Source: CAYNUJ01 sp964573255 (lineage in GTDB: Bacteria; Bacteroidota; Ignavibacteria; Ignavibacteriales; Melioribacteraceae). From it: DNA of 64,000 bases. The notes below the pieces were generated by a model, which did not search any database, was not told the origin of the DNA, and worked only from the letters and a program-made list of their open reading frames with translations. Location of the stretch: assembly GCA_964573255.1 (NCBI GenBank), contig CAZNJB010000012.1, forward strand, positions 1-64,000, in the 5' to 3' direction. This document shows positions 61,193-64,000 of the stretch, piece after piece. Made by a program: the position numbers and the translations under genes. Position 1 is the stretch's first letter. Every line of letters starts with the position of its first letter.

Positions 61193-63556
61193 TCAGAAAT
61201 TCTCGGTTAGTTTTCTCAATCTTGCCGAGTGTTTATAGAATTCGGATACAGTCAGCTCTTTCAAGAAAACCATTCCTTTAGCAGCTCTTACCCTGGGCAC
61301 TTTATGGTTCAAGAAGTATGTTTTACCGAGTGCGGTTCTGATAGTTTTATACTGTTCCGTTTGAATCATTTGTGCCAAGCGGCTGAATGGCCCGTCGTAT
61401 TCATAGCTTGGGAAGCTGGCATTTCTTTGCGAGCCGAAAGAATATTTGAATGAATTATCCAAAATTGAGAAGGAATTCAGGCTAACCGGGACATATAAAT
61501 TTGCCTCGGCAGGATGAAAACGATACCATACATTCCTGTATCCCCAAATTCTCAATTTGCTTACATCTGCATCCTTTTCGTATAAACGAAGGGCTTCGGT
61601 AATTGCCTGCAAAACCTTGTAATGTGTATCCGGTCCGCTGCCTTCGGGGTCTAACGCAACTGTAATAACAGTCGGTTTTATTTTCTTTATCAATTGGTAA
61701 ACGGGAATTACGTCTCTATCTACTTTCGGATTTTCCGTAAAAATATCGCCTTGATAAAAACCGAGACGCAGATGCGAAACATCGTCTACGCTGAATCCGA
61801 AATATCCCCAGAGAACTTCCACTTCCCATTCACGCAGCATTCCCTTTAATTTTTGCACGTGTGTAATATCCTTTTTGCCGGGATACTGCGTTTTGAAATA
61901 ATTTATAAGTTCATCTACTCTGTCTCTTAAGTAAGTAACATTATCTTCTTCATAAATTTCAATTAAATTTCTCAGCATTCTTCTGGAAAGGGCTTCGCTC
62001 TTCAAAGTTTTGCTATGCTGAGCTATGCCATCGAGGTAAAGATTTACATCCCGGTTTCTTCCTTCTTTGTAATTCGGATCGAAATAATTCGAAATGAATT
62101 TTCTCTGGAAATATCCGGAATCCATATAATCCCGCAGTTCTTCCAATAGCTGCAGCATATACATATTTGTAACGGCAGTAAACCCACTCGTTAAATAAAC
62201 AAAATGATGTTTATTGTGTGGAGTTCTCACTAAATGATTTATATATGGAAGATAACCGAGCATTATATCGTCGTGATGCGGAGCCGTATGCAGAAATCTT
62301 TCTTGTTCCCGTATTTCCATTCCGCGGTTAAATCTGCTGATTAAATCAGTTCGGATTTTTGCGCTTATTTCAGAAGCCGATTTTTGTGTTCTTTTAAGAA
62401 TTAAATTAGTGAATTTGTCCTTTTTGAAATCTTCATCGGTTAATTCCTTAAGGGATTTATCCAACTCAACGCATAAGTTAATAACAGAACGCTCAATACT
62501 CGCTTTCGAAAGTTTCTTCTCTTTCTCCATATCCACATACCGGCGTTCAACTAATCTTAAAGCAGCGCCGTTGGTCAGATAAAATCTGGCGTTCTTTAAT
62601 TTTTGAAGAACCGTTGCCGGATATTTATTGGACATCTCACTTTGAATCGAATCCCTTATGATATTTGCTTTTGCTTCACCAGCCGCAATTACAATTGCAG
62701 TTGCATTTTTATTGTATGTAATTGTGTTTAAACCGATAGTTATAACTAAACGGTTGCGGGCAATTTCTATTCCGCCTAAATCGGAAGCTGCCGCCGCTTG
62801 TGTTTCGTAATTTGTTGGACACAAACGAGTTGTGGAAAAATGATCACTCCCTTTCACGTTAAAGCCTATGTGTCCGTCCGGACCAATGCCTCCGAGGAAG
62901 AATCCGATACCTCCCATTTGACGAATTTTTTTCTCATATTGCGTACAAAATTCGTCCACTCTTTCGATAGTCTCCTTCTGAAGTCTTTCTTCCCTATTGG
63001 AAGCATAACGGGTTCTTAAAGAAAGATCCACAATGTTGTTTTGGAATATTCTATTTAATGGAAGCCCTTCGGCAGTTGGAATTTCATTTACATTTATAAA
63101 CAGGGCTTTATTGGGATCTAAACCTAAATTTTTAATATAATATTTCTGGATGTAATAAAAGAAGCTGTTATGCTGATACGCATTAATAGGATAAAATTCA
63201 TCAATTTGAACGAAACGAAGTCCGCTCAAATCAGGGCGTTTTGTATAATCTATATTAACTTTTTTCAATTCATTGCGAACATCGGCTGTATCCCAATTTT
63301 TGAGTAAATGCTCAGACCATTTAATAAAATGCTCCGGAGTTTTACCCGTTGGCAGGGAAATAACGCCTTTGGGATTCTTTTGTACCCACTCAATAAAACG
63401 CAATGCGGTCAGTTTTCCCAATTCGGGAAAGTTACTTACTTGTATAACCGGAATTTTTTCGGTGGGTTCGTAAATAAGTTTTTTGCCAGAAAGATTCAGA
63501 TAATATTTCTCAACTTCGGAGTTGAGTGACCAGTTGTTTTTTTTTGAACGAGCCAT
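61193..63556 (-). CDS. nagB: glucosamine-6-phosphate deaminase fused to LmbE/PIG-L domain
   Basis: 787 residues. About 40-350 is a NagB/SugP isomerase domain: LPTGKTPEHFIKW, QIDEFYPIN, LGGIGPDGHIGFN (catalytic Asp and His). A helical link (350-420) leads to an LmbE/PIG-L-type deacetylase domain: the zinc motif HTAPHHDDIMLGYLP near 430 and VALDPEGSGPDTHYKVLQA near 640. It converts glucosamine-6-phosphate to fructose-6-phosphate; the second domain could deacetylate a sugar derivative. Such NagB-LmbE fusions are known in the Bacteroidetes group. It is transcribed alone; ATG at 63556. Confidence 0.93.
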   Translation of the reverse strand: MARSKKNNWSLNSEVEKYYLNLSGKKLIYEPTEKIPVIQVSNFPELGKLTALRFIEWVQKNPKGVISLPTGKTPEHFIKWSEHLLKNWDTADVRNELKKVNIDYTKRPDLSGLRFVQIDEFYPINAYQHNSFFYYIQKYYIKNLGLDPNKALFINVNEIPTAEGLPLNRIFQNNIVDLSLRTRYASNREERLQKETIERVDEFCTQYEKKIRQMGGIGFFLGGIGPDGHIGFNVKGSDHFSTTRLCPTNYETQAAAASDLGGIEIARNRLVITIGLNTITYNKNATAIVIAAGEAKANIIRDSIQSEMSNKYPATVLQKLKNARFYLTNGAALRLVERRYVDMEKEKKLSKASIERSVINLCVELDKSLKELTDEDFKKDKFTNLILKRTQKSASEISAKIRTDLISRFNRGMEIREQERFLHTAPHHDDIMLGYLPYINHLVRTPHNKHHFVYLTSGFTAVTNMYMLQLLEELRDYMDSGYFQRKFISNYFDPNYKEGRNRDVNLYLDGIAQHSKTLKSEALSRRMLRNLIEIYEEDNVTYLRDRVDELINYFKTQYPGKKDITHVQKLKGMLREWEVEVLWGYFGFSVDDVSHLRLGFYQGDIFTENPKVDRDVIPVYQLIKKIKPTVITVALDPEGSGPDTHYKVLQAITEALRLYEKDADVSKLRIWGYRNVWYRFHPAEANLYVPVSLNSFSILDNSFKYSFGSQRNASFPSYEYDGPFSRLAQMIQTEQYKTIRTALGKTYFLNHKVPRVRAAKGMVFLKELTVSEFYKHSARLRKLTENF

Positions 63557-63769
63557 CTATATTGTACCTTAAATTACTTCAAAGAAAGGTGTTAACTTAG
63601 CATAATAAAAATTTATTATCAATAGTAAGATTGCTTTCCGATTGTCATTAAAACTCGTCATTTTGTAAATATGCAAAATAAAAAGCGTTAAATCCAGTAT
63701 TACAAAATAAATTATCGAATTCCCTCTTCATCCCATATTAATCTTCCGGAAAAATGAATGTTTAATCAA

Positions 63770-63814
63770 GTTTAAAATAAAAGACCATCCGCCAATAGCC
63801 AATCGACGGATGGT
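63770..63814 (-). terminator. terminator after the 30-residue peptide gene
   Basis: ACCATCCG (63784-63791) pairs with CGGATGGT (63807-63814) around a 15-nt loop; the minus strand then runs CTTTTATTTTAAAC. It lies 27 bp past the stop of the micro-gene. The rest of 63557-63783 holds no gene and should contain the nagB promoter. Confidence 0.8.
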
Positions 63815-63840
63815 AATGTGTTGTTATGAATGCATTTATG

Positions 63841-63933
63841 TTATGGTAGTATAAATGCCGAACAAGCTAAAATAGCGGATGTTATTACTATAAGAAAAAG
63901 TAATACATATATTGCTGAGCCTACTTTTGACAT
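63841..63933 (-). CDS. 30-residue lipobox/membrane micropeptide
   Basis: From ATG 63933 the product is 30 residues: MSKVGS, hydrophobic AIYVLLFLIVITSAILAC and a tail SAFILP. AAAAGGAG lies six bases before the ATG, and a terminator follows, so this is a designed small gene rather than noise. AILAC satisfies the lipoprotein cleavage pattern, leaving a seven-residue lipopeptide. It is homologous to the peptide at 40974-41069 (both have V/L-L-x-x-L-x-V-I-x-S-A-x-x-A-C and a tail ending F-x-L-x). Function unknown; its upstream neighbour lies outside the window. Confidence 0.72.
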   Translation of the reverse strand: MSKVGSAIYVLLFLIVITSAILACSAFILP

Positions 63934-64000
63934 TGTTTTCTCCTTTTAAATTTTGTTAAAAATAATTAATAACTTTTCCATTGTTGTTAGATCAGTTATT

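Noticed and set aside
1..64000. CRISPR array or integrated prophage
   Set aside because: No regularly spaced repeats, cas genes, integrase, terminase or capsid genes were found.

Overview
The window is a stretch of low-GC chromosome. It most resembles the Ignavibacteria/Chlorobi side of the Bacteroidetes group. Three things point there: three giant secreted proteins ending in a type IX secretion (T9SS) sorting domain of the YPNPFNP type, a single-chain pyruvate:ferredoxin oxidoreductase typical of anaerobes, and house-keeping genes with AAGGAG-type ribosome binding sites. This is inference from gene content; no rRNA is present to confirm it. I found no tRNA, rRNA, CRISPR array or intact insertion sequence.

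Layout. 0.5-5.9 kb: an esterase-like protein without its nucleophile serine, then nifJ with its usual dihydroorotate-dehydrogenase-like partner. 6.2-19.7 kb: an accessory region mixing DNA damage genes (a C-terminally truncated DnaE-like polymerase, dinB, ogt, lexA) with four toxin-antitoxin pairs (BrnTA, MazF-like, PIN/VapC-like, HigBA-like), a bacteriocin-like gene with a small membrane partner, a decayed REP-associated transposase and a DUF72 gene with a stray copy of its own 5' end. SthA, YjbQ, SpoVG-like and thioesterase genes are scattered through it. 19.9-33.1 kb: a seven-gene minus-strand operon for a synthase-dependent exopolysaccharide. It holds a KaiC-like ATPase fused to a degenerate GGDEF-like domain, a TPR/outer-membrane barrel export protein, an intact family 2 glycosyltransferase, a small membrane protein, a membrane-anchored NodB-like protein without metal ligands, a fibronectin lipoprotein and a hybrid histidine kinase with a degenerate ATPase domain. 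33.3-37.3 kb: a GH9 cellulase with an NlpC/P60 peptidase and a dipeptide epimerase (murein peptide recycling). 37.4-38.0 kb: glutaredoxin and an orphan groES. 38.0-40.7 kb: an aminotransferase and an acyl-CoA synthetase pseudogene. 41.2-53.2 kb: three large T9SS cargo proteins. 53.9-61.0 kb: a compact operon of M1 peptidase, membrane protein, def, fmt, cystathionine beta-synthase and a trans-sulfuration PLP lyase. 61.2-63.6 kb: a NagB-LmbE two-domain protein.

The most unusual signals are: (i) the exopolysaccharide operon, in which one enzyme is intact and four accessory folds have lost catalytic residues, which suggests a sensing or scaffold module; (ii) two unlinked homologous micro-genes (40974-41069 and 63841-63933) encoding 30-31-residue peptides that are little more than a lipoprotein signal sequence plus a seven-residue tail, each with a strong ribosome binding site and its own terminator; (iii) the bacteriocin-like/immunity-like pair at 15.3-15.9 kb; and (iv) toxin operons whose predicted transcripts begin at or next to the start codon.
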